64,000 bases of DNA from Rostratula benghalensis. Lineage: Eukaryota; Chordata; Aves; Charadriiformes; Rostratulidae. Below, in pieces: positions 36,201-47,200 of this stretch. Under the pieces are notes generated by a model that did not search any database, was not told where the DNA came from, and saw nothing but the letters and a program-made list of their open reading frames with translations. The first letter of the stretch is position 1. Each line of letters starts with the position of its first letter. The translations under genes and the position numbers were made by a program. The stretch lies in NCBI GenBank assembly GCA_013399305.1, contig VXAI01000015.1:1621965-1685964 (forward strand). The letters run 5' to 3'.

Positions 36201-38913
36201 ATATGTTCATGCCACACATTAAGTAGGTTTTCAAGTATAATTACAACTTGATAGTTATGCGAGTTTAAGGGCTGTTTTCCTGGAGGGCCTTTTCTTTTGA
36301 GAGCTGTTTTTTGGGTTGTTTTTGAATGTCCAATTTGAAACATCTTGCTATTACAGAACATACCTCAATCCCTGAATATTTCAAAAGTATTAACTGGAAC
36401 CTCACTGAAAAAATGGAAAATGTGGGTATTTTGGCTTAAAAAAACCCCCTGAACTGTGGCAAAGCCACAGTTGATGCTGCTGAGCTACCTCCCTGAAGTA
36501 TTCTATTTCCCTTATGACTTCTGAACCTCCAAGCAACCTCAGCACTACAATTACCTGACTTGCTCACAAGAGTGCAGAGACAGATGTGAAAGATCTTCTC
36601 ACATTTGCTTCTTTATCCTATATTTTTGTAAAAATAAATTTGATGCCATTATGTTCTAAGCAAGAGATAAAATGCAGTCCTAAGGTAAATTTTAAGAATA
36701 TCAGAAGTTGCTACTTTAAGGATTTTCTTTTTTAGGTTGCATAACTCAAAAAACCAAAAAACATAGTAAAGGTGAAAACTCAGAGGTAAGAGAGCTTACT
36801 GCAGAAACAACTCCATGATCACACCATAAAAGAGCCAACATAATATAACGCCTTAAAAAATGAACTCAGGAAATGCTCCTATTCTCAGGGCTCAGAACTA
36901 GCACAACCATTCTGTAGAAGAGCAGACTTATGTATGTATAATTCATGTCCCTGGAATATGCAGGCACACACACACAATCTTTCTTCTTGGCTGGTGATTA
37001 ATTTAAAAATACCAGGAAGAAGTGATTTTTTGGGTATCTTATGTTTTGATAGAACTTAGCCCCTAAATTTTTCTTCCTGATACATGTAAGAAAAAGTATT
37101 AACTTCATGTGCCTGAGTTGTAACAGGCACAACTAAATCAGAGTGTGAAATGACAAAGCAGACCAACAGCAAAGAAATTAATCTTTGGTTTAAGATCTAC
37201 TGGTAGCAAGAAGAGCTTTCCACAGTAAGCTTGCTGTGGAAACAGGAAAAATGGAATGACAACAGTCTCAACTATCAAGGAGATCACATTCAACTAATCT
37301 GCCAATTTCTTTCATGATAACATCTGTTTTCCTGTTCAGAAACAGCAGGTTTCTCAAAGCAACATAGCTGCTTGAAATCCCATGGCAGTCAATTTATTAC
37401 AGCACCAGAGATTTGGTTTTTTGATCATCAGTATGCTGACACATTCACACACTTTCTTTTTCACACAGTGCAGCTGTTCCATAGCACATGTAATGCCTTT
37501 TCAAAAGGAATGTAACTGATTTCAAAAAATGCCAAAATTTATTTAAAAATCAGCGAGAGAACTTCCATGAAAAGTGTCTGTGTTCTGACACTAACCTTTC
37601 AGCTAACATGGATAAGCATTTATTAATTTTTAACTGCATCACCCATTTTGATCTGTCCAGAACAGAAGGTGTTACCTGCAAACCCGAGATACAGCAATTG
37701 CCTGCTTTAGGATAATCCTTTGAACATTTCCTACATGCAGGTGCAAAAGGTGGTTGTGTGAACCTTGAAATGCATTTTTATGTAACTTCAAATGATCCAG
37801 ACTGCAGCTGGCACTGATACAGCCACCTTTTCTGGTTTAGCACATGAGGTCTTGCAAGTCACCATTAATGGCTTCACAAATATGAATAACTGCCTTAACA
37901 ACAAACACGTGTTCCAGGCTTCCAAAATCCAGAAGAATGAGTAAGATGTATTTTCCCTTGTTTTACTGCATCAGTATGAGCATGCAGAATCTGTTTCAAA
38001 AAAAATTGACACTAGTACCAAGAGAATTGACTGACTTTAAAGAATGGGAATATTACTTTGTTCCACTATTCATTAAGGCCTTCCGTAAAGTGAGCAGTTT
38101 AAGAAAACAGTTTTTTGTTTGTTGGTTTTTTTTAAATACAGGAATTAAATGAGAGGCATATCCTGCCTTTAGCTATATTTCCACTGCTGGGATTAGCACA
38201 CAACAGAGTAACTGTGGCTATACAATCAGATACTGCGTCTGGACCGCCTGTTGTCAAATTAGCTAACGGCTAGCAACTACGTGGCACAAACAACCGCACA
38301 ACAAACTTGGAATACGCTACGGGAAACCCAGGGCCGAAAGAAGCGGGGAGTGGGGGACAGGAGCCTCCTCAGGAGGGACAGGCGCAGATGCGTTCCGGGA
38401 GCGGCAGGGGAAGGCGGGCTGGGCGGGGAGGAGGAGAGCGAGGAAACGGCCGGCCCTGCGACGGGGAGGGCGGGCAGCGCCGGGGGCCGCTGGGACAAAG
38501 AGGGACGGGGGTGGCGGGGCCGGGCCCCCGCCGCGGCGAACCGACCGGGCCCGGCGGAGCTTCGTCCCCGGGATCAGACCCCAGGAAGGGCGAGCGGCCG
38601 CACGCCCACCCGGGCGGGGCCCGGCGAGAGGCAGCGCTCCCTTCCCCCGCCGCCCTCCCCCGAGTTTCTCACCTGGGCGGCTCCCGCTGCAGCGCCGGCT
38701 CCCTGCGGAGAGCGGCGGAGGGGAGGAGAGGGGCGCCGGGGAGGAGATGGCGGCCGCCGCCGGCGCCCGGCGGCCGCCCGGCCTCCTCTCCAGCAGCCGC
38801 AGCAGCCAGCCCACCGCGCCGATGACCGCGCAGGCGGCCAAGAGCTCCCAGCGGCCCCAGCCGGCTCCCCAGAGGGAGCCCCAGCCCCCGGCGGCCCCGA
38901 CCCACCGCTCCAT
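21030..38913 (-). CDS. ANKLE2: ANKLE2 LEM and ankyrin-repeat nuclear-envelope protein, whole gene (13 coding exons)
   Basis: Thirteen exons join to 3060 nt, 1019 residues (human 938). ANKLE2 sits in the ER and nuclear envelope. In mitotic exit it restrains VRK1 and works with PP2A so that BAF (BANF1) is dephosphorylated and the envelope can reform. Loss in humans causes microcephaly. Domains in order: membrane segment at about 22-41; LEM domain at about 85-130; RNase H1 N-terminal-like (caulimovirus viroplasmin-type) domain at about 244-292; ankyrin repeats at about 376-476, including [14 protein letters not shown]; a conserved block with TPPRERAGF and [19 protein letters not shown]; then a long polar tail beginning with an acidic DEDDDD stretch and ending in SPGRYS-type repeats. 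All splice phases close. The start is chosen because it places one membrane helix just before the LEM domain, as in human, with purine at -3 and G at +4. Confidence 0.96.
23687..23818 (-). CDS. ANKLE2: ANKLE2 exon 12
   Basis: Acceptor TTGTAG|GG, donor CAAAG|GTATTT; phase 2 in, phase 2 out. Encodes [15 protein letters not shown] through [15 protein letters not shown], clearly the homologue of human EEPSKLDQDVLAALE. Confidence 0.95.
24385..25096 (-). CDS. ANKLE2: ANKLE2 exon 11: large polar exon with acidic motif
   Basis: Acceptor TTTGCAG|GC, donor CTTGG|GTAAGA; phase 1 in, phase 2 out. At 712 nt it is the longest exon of this gene. It begins near [19 protein letters not shown] (human has two fewer Asp), then is poorly conserved and Ser/Glu-rich. 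It ends KKLFLLG, aligning with human RRLFLFG. Confidence 0.95.
26009..26202 (-). CDS. ANKLE2: ANKLE2 exon 10
   Basis: Acceptor TTGCAG|GG, donor TTCTG|GTAAGG; phase 2 in, phase 1 out. Encodes [19 protein letters not shown] and [17 protein letters not shown], a strongly conserved block of the family. Confidence 0.96.
27079..27185 (-). CDS. ANKLE2: ANKLE2 exon 9
   Basis: Acceptor TTTAAAG|GCC, donor GGAAG|GTATCT; phase 0 in, phase 2 out. Encodes [19 protein letters not shown] and [12 protein letters not shown]. Confidence 0.96.
28654..28835 (-). CDS. ANKLE2: ANKLE2 exon 8
   Basis: Acceptor TTTTAG|GT, donor TCAAAG|GTAGGG; phase 1 in, phase 0 out. Encodes [19 protein letters not shown], then WSPDQT and [11 protein letters not shown], matching the human block with the same order of motifs. 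Confidence 0.95.
29469..29535 (-). CDS. ANKLE2: ANKLE2 exon 7: small exon with weak donor
   Basis: Only 67 nt; phase 0 in, phase 1 out. Encodes [20 protein letters not shown], matching human [10 protein letters not shown]. The donor is AAAG|GTCTGT, which departs from the GTAAGT-like donors elsewhere in the gene. The frame and homology still fix the boundary. Confidence 0.92.
29897..30019 (-). CDS. ANKLE2: ANKLE2 exon 6: ankyrin repeat
   Basis: Acceptor CTGCAG|GGA, donor GCAGAA|GTAAGT; phase 0 both sides. Encodes [14 protein letters not shown], a textbook ankyrin TPLHxA signature, and NKYDQTPAE. Confidence 0.97.
30297..30485 (-). CDS. ANKLE2: ANKLE2 exon 5: ankyrin repeat
   Basis: Acceptor TTCCAG|GAAGGG, donor AAAATG|GTAAGA; phase 0 both sides. 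Encodes [19 protein letters not shown] through [11 protein letters not shown]. Confidence 0.97.
31448..31641 (-). CDS. ANKLE2: ANKLE2 exon 4
   Basis: Acceptor TGATAG|AT, donor GTGCAG|GTAAAA; phase 1 in, phase 0 out. Encodes [20 protein letters not shown], then [20 protein letters not shown]. Confidence 0.96.
32877..33068 (-). CDS. ANKLE2: ANKLE2 exon 3: RNase H1 N-like (viroplasmin-type) domain
   Basis: Acceptor TTGCAG|AG, donor CAGAG|GTAAGT; phase 1 in, phase 1 out. Encodes [20 protein letters not shown] and [19 protein letters not shown]. The FKAF...REDAEKF pattern resembles the small domain at the N-terminus of RNase H1 and in caulimovirus viroplasmin proteins. Confidence 0.96.
34062..34550 (-). 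CDS. ANKLE2: ANKLE2 exon 2: LEM domain
   Basis: Acceptor CTGTAG|GT, donor AAACG|GTAAAT; phase 1 in, phase 1 out. The LEM domain is encoded from [20 protein letters not shown] to FEKKLAQAL (about residues 85-130). It is followed by a variable Ser/Glu linker and then [16 protein letters not shown] and [13 protein letters not shown], both recognisable in human. Confidence 0.96.
34551..38672 (-). other. ANKLE2: ANKLE2 intron 1
   Basis: 4.1 kb, the longest intron in the gene. AT-rich with scattered A/T runs and a short CA repeat near 36966-36975. No exon or element is recognised. Confidence 0.8.
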
Positions 38914-39160
38914 TCCCCGGCCCGCGTCCCGCCCGCCGCACGGACGCTCCCCGCCGGCCCTTCGGGGACGGTACCTCAGCGGCCTCCCGGCTTCCCTCTC
39001 GCCTCCCGCCCCGCCCCGCCCCGCAGGACCCCGCCCCGCCCGGCGCCGGAGCTGCCCGCCCCGCTGCCTGACGGAAAACCACCGCCGCCCGGCCCCGCCC
39101 GCGGCTCGTCCCGGTGTCCGCGGGGAAAGGCGGGTGTCGGATCCGCCGGTAGCGTACGGA
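38335..39160 (-). promoter_or_regulatory. CpG-island promoter of ANKLE2
   Basis: Dense CpG and GC content covers exon 1 and its upstream side. A cluster of GC boxes (CCCCGCCCCGCCCCG and repeats) lies at about 39008-39043, roughly 100-130 bases before the start codon on the gene strand. No TATA box is seen. The transcription start is probably near 38950-39050. Confidence 0.75.
38673..38913 (-). CDS. ANKLE2: ANKLE2 exon 1: start codon and membrane segment
   Basis: Start [10 protein letters not shown] at 38913; donor CCCAG|GTGAGA, phase 1 out. Residues 22-41 form one hydrophobic helix ([20 protein letters not shown]), followed by basic and Pro/Ala/Ser-rich sequence. An in-frame extension upstream stays open through the GC-rich leader but has no family support. 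Confidence 0.88.
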
Positions 39161-39229
39161 GAGAGGCCCTGGAGAACGCAGGGCTCGACAATGTCACGGC
39201 ACCTCCCTCCCTTCCCCCACCAAAGTACT

Positions 39230-42200
39230 GATAAATGTAGTTGGGAATTTATTACATTGCAAATACACGTGTGTTTATAACTAACACTGTGTATCCGAGA
39301 TGCAAAATTTCCATGTACAGGGCAGAAAAATGCAAGAACTGTCAGCATGATACTTTAAATGACAGCTCGAACTCAACATGCTGCCATGGCCTTGGATAAA
39401 CTGGTGGAGGTGGGAAACCATGCAGAGAGAGGGCTCCCTTAGAATGTGGTCCATTCGAAGGAAACCAATCCTTCACAGCCTAAAGTCACTCTCCCTTGAG
39501 GTATAACATCATCAACTTAACCAGACAGCTACCTCTGCCACCCCCCAGGTGCTGGTTCAAGGGACACGAATGTGCCAGGCCTTCACAAAGAGGCTGACAC
39601 CATCCCTTAACTCACACTGCCCAAGGTAGGAGCTGGGTACAGTCACTTCTCTGCCCATCATGGCAAGCTGACACAGCTGCATTGTTCCGTTTTGTATGCT
39701 CACACTTCACATGTTGGCAAAACCAGGCCAGGGGAGATAATGCTCATGACGTTCCTTTCCAAACATGCTCACCACACTGAGAAAAAGGAAATGTAATGGA
39801 AATAAAAGCACAATCAACTTTACAATGTCGTGTTTCTGGCCATATAGCATGTTCAGAATCCTAAACATAAGAATTGCAGTCCAGAAAACAAAGAGATTAT
39901 ATCAGTTTCTCTTTACAAGTAAAACCAACATGGAGCCCTTTACCAAAAATAGTTTATTGCACAAAACTTTTAAAGGAATTCCTATGCACATATTTTTTTT
40001 TATAATCAACATGCTTTGTATGATCATAAACATTAATTGTACACAGTGTAACTCCTCCTTCCCCTGGGTTATCCACTCAGGAACATGAAACGATGAACTT
40101 CTATCTTTACAAATACAGCCTAAGCAGACATTATTGAATGTCATGTTTAGCACATAACAAGTGTTTCCTCCACAATATCCAGAACACCTTTCCCTGCCCT
40201 AGAAATCCGTGCATCTGTATTGGAAACTAGGCCGCCCTATTGCCCAAGACCAAAGTGTTACACATTAGTAGGAGACAAGCTGGATGACAGCTGATGAGCA
40301 TTAGTAATTAATTTGGACTGCAATTGCTTCCACATGAAAATGTTTAAAGACTGTAGTGGCAACAAGTTACATGCAACTATTCACACTCCCCTGACAAAAT
40401 CAGTAAAACATACATGACAAGCTTGTGCACCACCAGTAGCAAATTTGCCATCTTTAAATTAAATTTGTATTGATAGTAGTACCTGTCTCCAGTGCACCTT
40501 CAATCGTGTTGTAACAGCACTAAAAACACTCATGCCACTGCCGTATGAGGAATGAGTAACCCATGAAAACATGAGCACCAGAACTTTCATTCTGGGTATT
40601 CCTCTACTCTGCACATTTGTAAAATTCTCACAGATTTCACCTCAGGTATTGCCTGAATAAACAGTATGGGACCAGATCCTCCCACTGCATGAGCAGGTAA
40701 GGGGCTCAGCTGATCCCAATACAGTGCACAAATATTTCCAAGAAATGTGGAAGACAATAGAATGGAGCATTATGCAACGTTCAGCAACACCAGAGACTCA
40801 GTAACCATTGGTTTTTTTTTTTCCATTGTAGGGTTTTGATGGGTTTTTGGATTGTTTTTTTACATGCACATTTTTTCAAGAGTCCTCAAAACCCCATCAG
40901 CATCTAAAAAAAAGTAACACTGCAGCAGTTACCGACTGCCATCACTTGGGAAACACTCTCACATTACAGTGACATTTCCCCCTCATCGAGACTCGGTTTG
41001 GTAGGTAGCGACCACTGAAGAAACAGACATGGAAAATACATTCTATTGCAGTGTTTGGAAAAGGAAAAAGAAATCTTTAAGAGATTCTTCTTCAGTTTCT
41101 ATAAACACAGCAGTGCTAACGAGGCACTGATGTAAACACCCTCTGATGTGCTTGGCAGTGCTGTAACAGGCAGAGGGGAGGCAGTTTTCGTTCCCCAACT
41201 TGATTGTTTTATTGCCTAGACAGCAGAGACCTGAAGCTTTGTAGAATGAGCGCGCTCAGCCTCAGGGTGAAGCTTTCTAATAGAACAGCAACAATTTCTC
41301 TGTATAATTAAGAAACACGTCTGATGAGCTTCAAAGAAAAGGCCTTGCTGTTATCACATGCTGCACGCTCCTTCTAGAAGGCTTCACCAGTGACTTCTGC
41401 AACTTTAACTGACTCAGTACCTCACCAGATTTAGACCCTCGAGTGTCACCGTCTGTCCTTCATTTAGGGAAATGAAGGCATGATGCCTGTTTATAGAAAA
41501 AACACGTGGTGAATATAAAATGAAATACCTAGTGTCCAGGTGCTTTCAGACAGATGGGTGGGTCAATGTGGAAATCTAATCTGAGCACTTCACAACAGCT
41601 CCCTCATCTTTAAAAGAGAAAAACCACGCATCTAAGGCTACTTGTTTGTAGAAGCTCAGGGTGTCTTTGGAAGGAGCTAGTGAGAAAATGCAGCACTGCA
41701 CTGAAAACAGAACGCAGTATGTTATTGATACAAAAAGGAGAGCAGACATTCTGAGAACTATGAAGGTTTCTAACAATTCTGGCTTCTCTGATACCAGATA
41801 AAACCTTTATCCATGTAACTATTGCCAAATTTAAGAGATTAAAACATAATAGATTCCTAACTGTAGGCAATGTATTTACCCAAATGAACAGCAACATTAA
41901 TGCTGCACAAGTGTTATTTTATTTAACATTCTGAATGCGTAATAACTTTTTCATATGGAATATATTATTCATTATGTAGTTTTAACTTTGTTCAATACTG
42001 CATATTTTTTTCTTCTTCAAACTTAATACACAGGCAACTTCAAGAACATGACAGCAGCGAGAAAATCAGTACCATTTACTCTGCAAAGCAGACTACAGCA
42101 GTGTGCAGGCATCCATGTCTAAGCTAGTCTCTAAAGCTTTTGGCTCTTTGAATTGTTTGGTAATTCTGCATGACGGGCACCTAATGCCACACTAATGCAT

Positions 42201-44027
42201 TTCTGCCTTCACCACTTTCAAAACCTTGACTTTTAGCATCATTTGGCTTCAATCCCAATAAAACCTAAGTTAAAATCCAGTAAATGAGGGGCATGAAATC
42301 AGTCAGTATAGGTACTTCAGGTGCTAAGTGTTCAACTGGACCAGAGGTTGAATCGGTAATGCTAAGAAATCAGACTTTGGATAAATATGGGTGGGTTTGG
42401 GTTTTTTGTTTGTTTGCTTGCTTACTTTTTGTATTACTGCTAAGCAAACTGCAATCATTTTCTCCCTCAAACAACCAAACCCATCCAAAAGAAGCAACAG
42501 TCTCTTTGGAAAAACCCACGAACTAGACCTTTTTCCCCCCAGCCACTTAATCTACTTGTATGTACTTTTTTTTTTTTCTTAATACCAACCTATATGGATA
42601 CAATTGACCTGTTTTCCTTATGTTTTAAAGACAAAGTCATGCTAGTACATTAGCTGCCCCTAAATCTTCCAAATAATCCGTAACATATTTTGATTTCTGC
42701 TTTAGCTCTTAGGCTAGGCAATGCCTCCCCACTGAATTTGTGAATGAGGAGAGGGCGGGCTCCTGCCTGCACTACGAGACACGTGGAGCAGTGGGACCAA
42801 AGGGGAAGGAATCTGAAGGGGGCTGCTTTAATAATAATCCAGTCAAGGTGCTCTGCAGAAGGGCTGCCACAGTACCAACATTTCCATTCACGGTAGACAC
42901 CTTGAGATAGAAGGTGCAAAAAGTAGGGGAAGCATGTGGGAGAAAATAAAGCTAATAAAAATAATAGTTTTATAGGCATTATAATTCTGTCATTTAAAGT
43001 AAAAATAATTACATTGCTGAAAGCTCTGGCTTTGGGGGCTGATTTCCCTAAGCCACTTGTACAGTATGTCAAAACCCAGCAAACTTAAATGTAACATTTA
43101 AAATTATGACAGTAACAAAAACCCCTCATGTCAGCCTTAACTTAACAGTATATAAGCATATTAAAACAGATATTCAAAGTCAGAAAATTATGATTTTTTT
43201 CTTCTTTAGATATATATATTACACGCATACCTTTTTCAAGGGTGTCTACTTCAAAAGTTGAACTAAAAAGGTGCAAGAAGTGTTTGTGCAGTGAAGCAAA
43301 GCTCCCTACTGGCCTGCAACTGTAAGAGAAAAACTGTGACACTTCAGAAAACATCCCAGGCAAACCTGCCAAAGACACATACCGGTCTGCGCTGCTTGTC
43401 TTTGCAGTCTTGTTTCTTTTGCTGTAGGTCAGAAGTCATCTAGAAATGGCTTCACATGAATATTTTTTTTCCCCTTTAAATACAGATATCTGTAATCTGA
43501 ATTGCAAAGGTAAGAGATTATAGGAGGGAGGAGAGAGGATGCTCGGAACATCCAGTTCTCAACCACTGCTAATGGCTGAACATGAACAGAACTTGCTTTG
43601 CCCTGTGATTTCAATGCAACCCCAGATGGGGGAAAACAACAGAGTAAACAACACACCAAAACCCTGATGTTACATTAACAGTCATTCCTTAACAAACTCA
43701 CCCAGACTGAACAAATACAGACCTAACTAGATGCTCTTCTTGACCTCATTTTAAACCTTCATCTGAATCCCTTACTAAAACCCCAAATAAGCCAGATTTA
43801 CCACTTGGCAGTCCCCAACATGACAGAATTATGGTAAGGTTTCAAACAAACCGTTGGAATAGCACGTTCTGTATTTAATATTACACCAGTTTCTCAAGTC
43901 CATGCCCTTTGCTTCTACAGGCAAAAGCACAACTCTGAACTCCGTTTTTTAAAATGAAATAAATAAATAATTTTGATAAAGATTTGTTTACATAAAGCAA
44001 TAGGAAGAAAGACAACCAATAAGGAGG
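39230..44027 (-). other. GOLGA3: GOLGA3 3' UTR, inferred
   Basis: No exon is recognised between the GOLGA3 stop and the ANKLE2 CpG island, and open frames are short. As I recall, human GOLGA3 mRNA also has a 3' UTR of several kilobases. The true length depends on which of several AATAAA motifs is used. Confidence 0.4.
39248..39253 (-). terminator. GOLGA3: Candidate distal GOLGA3 polyadenylation signal
   Basis: TTTATT on plus reads AATAAA on the gene strand. It lies about 4.8 kb after the GOLGA3 stop and just outside the ANKLE2 CpG island. Earlier AATAAA motifs at 39953-39958 and 41208-41213 are alternatives. Confidence 0.35.
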
Positions 44028-44235
44028 TTATAGTGTCAAAGCTTCCTTGTCACTAACACTACAATTCTGTTTCTTTTCATCTGCAGTAGGAATCTCCTGC
44101 TGGTCTAATGCAGTTGCAGGACTGGTAGAGGTAAGGTCCATCAGCTGCCCCTCAATCTGAGTCCACGAAGACATTGATTCATGTACTGTAATGGTGTGTT
44201 CCTCCATCTGACGCTGAAGGCTGTCCATTTCTTGC
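44028..44235 (-). CDS. GOLGA3: GOLGA3 last coding exon
   Basis: Acceptor AAAAAG|GC, phase 2 in; stop TAA at 44030-44028. Encodes QEMDSLQRQMEEHTITVHES and then a divergent tail ending SDKEALTL. Confidence 0.95.
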
Positions 44236-47200
44236 CTTTTTAAAGTATCGAGAACAAAAAAGCAAAAATTAACAAGCAGAAAGCTAACCGCTAAATGCAA
44301 GCTCAGAAAATTACTTTTCTGATTATTTATACTTACTCCAAGACTATGTAAGCTCTAGCTGTACACAAAAGAAAGACAGGCACAGGAAGCTTAGGAAGCG
44401 TCTGTCTAATTTAAGGGCAAAACAAATACAATATGCTTAATTAAAAAAGTAAGGGCCAACAATACAGCAGCTCTTCTTGCTGCAGATACGTGTTGCCAGG
44501 GATGATGCAGCACTATTTATTTCCTCAGTAAAGGCAATTAGTGACTGCAACCTGATAAACACAGTACTCTTGCAAGTACAAAAGACAGCCTAGGAAGTAG
44601 GGGTAAGGCAAGCAGCACAGAAAATAACTAGATAAACACATTATGACTTTAGTCAGACACCAAATTAGCAAAGAATCTACTCAGTACAGGATCACAGAAT
44701 GTTATCACAGGCTCACTCTCCTCAAACATCAGCTGAGGTGGTAACAGCAGTTCAGTTCTCCCAATAACTTGAACTCCCTCAAGTTGTAGCTTTTCTGCTC
44801 AGAAGCTCATGTGCAATCACATAAGTGACACATATTTTTGGCAGAATAAACTTCTTCTGTAGAGAGTTCTTATTAACACATGGCCTAGGCTCCTATCATG
44901 AGCAGCCTTTCTCATGCTGAGAAGGGAGAGAAACACCAGCAAGAACAACTAGAAATAGCTGTCTCTGGTTTCTTGTGCTGCACACAATTTAGGATGGACA
45001 TTTTGTCTAGTTTATTGTAAAGGCTTCCTTCCCTATTTTACTACCATATAAGCAATCAGTTACAGTGACAAACCATCCTAGTCTCCTAAATATAGTCCCA
45101 GTAAGAAGAAAAGAATTCATTTTACAAATCCTTTTTTCCTCAGGCTGGCAGCTGGTTTCTTGGAAACATTTTTCAGATTATTTAATATGGTTTAAAATAA
45201 CAGGTCATACTTTAATTGCCGGAGACAGCTGTTCAGATTTTTTAAAGGCTCCTTGCTCACAGCTGTCGATGGTTTCAACAGTTCTTCCAGCAAGGCAGCA
45301 GGCACTGGACAATCAGGAATCTTGACTGGAGTCACAGGATTTGAAGAGTTATTTTCTCCTTTCAGTTCCTTCCTCTGGTTAAAGGGGAGAAAAAAAAAAA
45401 AAAAAAAAAGATGAAGTTATTTCATCAATGTCATTTTTATGACATAGAAAGATTCTCACATCACACTACTGGTACATATCTGCAATATAGAGCAGGAATT
45501 AAAAGTGCTTTCATGCTAGGTCTCACGGGTCACAAGCCAAAGTTCCTAACCTAATGTCATCTGCTAGCCATCTAGAAGGACCTGCTCAAGAACTCACTTA
45601 CTAAAGAAATAAACCAGGAAGGATTTAAAGCAAATGGTTTGGATCTTCACAACATATTCTAGTAACACTCTTTCACTACAGTCAAGAGAACAATAAAAAA
45701 AAAAAAAAAATCAGTTAAGTACACTCAAAGAAATCCTTTGGAAATTGTGGAGTCTGAAGTATCAGGACCAACGTCTAAAAGAATGAAATGGACACTTCCA
45801 TACAAATTCTGGTCTCACTAACTGAAAATATTACTTCAGGGAAGGAAAGGGCAAGAGATCTATTACTGCATTTTCTGTATACTAGTGACAAATCAGAAAA
45901 CTCAAGCAAAACACTAATAGTTACTTTTTGAAACTGGAAAAATTAAAAACTAGACAGTATGGAAAGACACATGAACATTACAAAGGTATTAACTATAAGG
46001 CAATATCAACTCCATACTTGCCCATGATTCAATAATAAAAATAAAGCAAAAAAGGTAGCATTTAAAAGTCAAAATGTAAATGTACACTAAACAGAAAGAC
46101 TTCTGAAGTAAAAGGTAGGAAGTCAAGGTCAGTACAGTTACTTTTGCCTCCGTATCTTCCTATATTTATAGTTTAAATATCAGAACATCATTTAGTCTCT
46201 ATCACAGACAAGCATTTCAGTTCAGAGTTTTCTCCAGGTTTCCTACAGGAGAGTATTTTCTGGTACATTAAGAGCATTGGCAGAGTATTTTCCTGTACCC
46301 TGCAACATATATTCTTCCTATTTAAATACCTTCTTCATCTTGCCATGCTTCAGGTCCAACTTCAGTTGCTGGTTCTGCTGCAGCAGCGACTTCATGCTGT
46401 TCTTCAGTTCAGTCACTTTAGCCTGCAGCATAAACTTATCCTTCTGAGTCACTGACAGGTCTTCCCTTGCCATTTCCAACTCAGTCTTGATATTCTAAAT
46501 GAGAAAAGAAAAGAATCAACATGATAGGGGGAAACAGTATAAAAATTCCAGCCAACTAATGTTTTTATTTTTTTTTTTTTCAGTTTCTAGGGGTAACTAG
46601 GAAAAGGAACACTATATAACACTGCTATTTGAAACCAATTTGCCCTGACAGAAAACCAGAAATTAGGTTTTAAAAAAATGTCAGTGCCTATTTTAATGGT
46701 GTAAGGTTGAGGAAACAAAATGCTCATATCCCAAAGTGAAAAAGAGACACTGCAAAACACATACTGAATAAGTTTCTATGGATAAAAATGTCTAACAAAA
46801 GTATCAGAAAAGTATCAGCATGCTTTTAAACAATAAAAATATTGTTTTAGTTATCCTCTTAACAGCAATACCAGTTATCCATCAGAATCTCTACCAGCTA
46901 GATTAAATACCTGCAAGACAACTTGTATCCCTTCTAACTCCTTGTGGCTGCGCTGTTCACTCATATCCAACTGCTGCTTAAGTGTTTCAATTTCTCTTTC
47001 TTTTTGCTCTACTTCCCACTTGAGGTCTTCCACCTACCAGGAAAAAATATATTATTACCTATATCTCATGAACCCTTCCCAATTCTAAAAAAGCCTAGCG
47101 AAACTTAATTAAAAAAACCTGAATTAAAGACAAATGAAGTCACATACAACGTATCACAAATAAGGATAAACACAGCTAAAGTGCAGTTCTTACCTCTTGG

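Noticed and set aside
38281..39348. 316-codon plus-strand frame and 343-codon minus-strand frame over ANKLE2 exon 1
   Set aside because: Same CpG-island effect. Only the minus-strand segment from 38913 to 38673 is supported, by the membrane helix and by splicing into the LEM exon.
44690..44720. ATCACAGAATG-like stretch recalling CR1 terminal octamers
   Set aside because: Too short and imperfect, with no CR1 body beside it.
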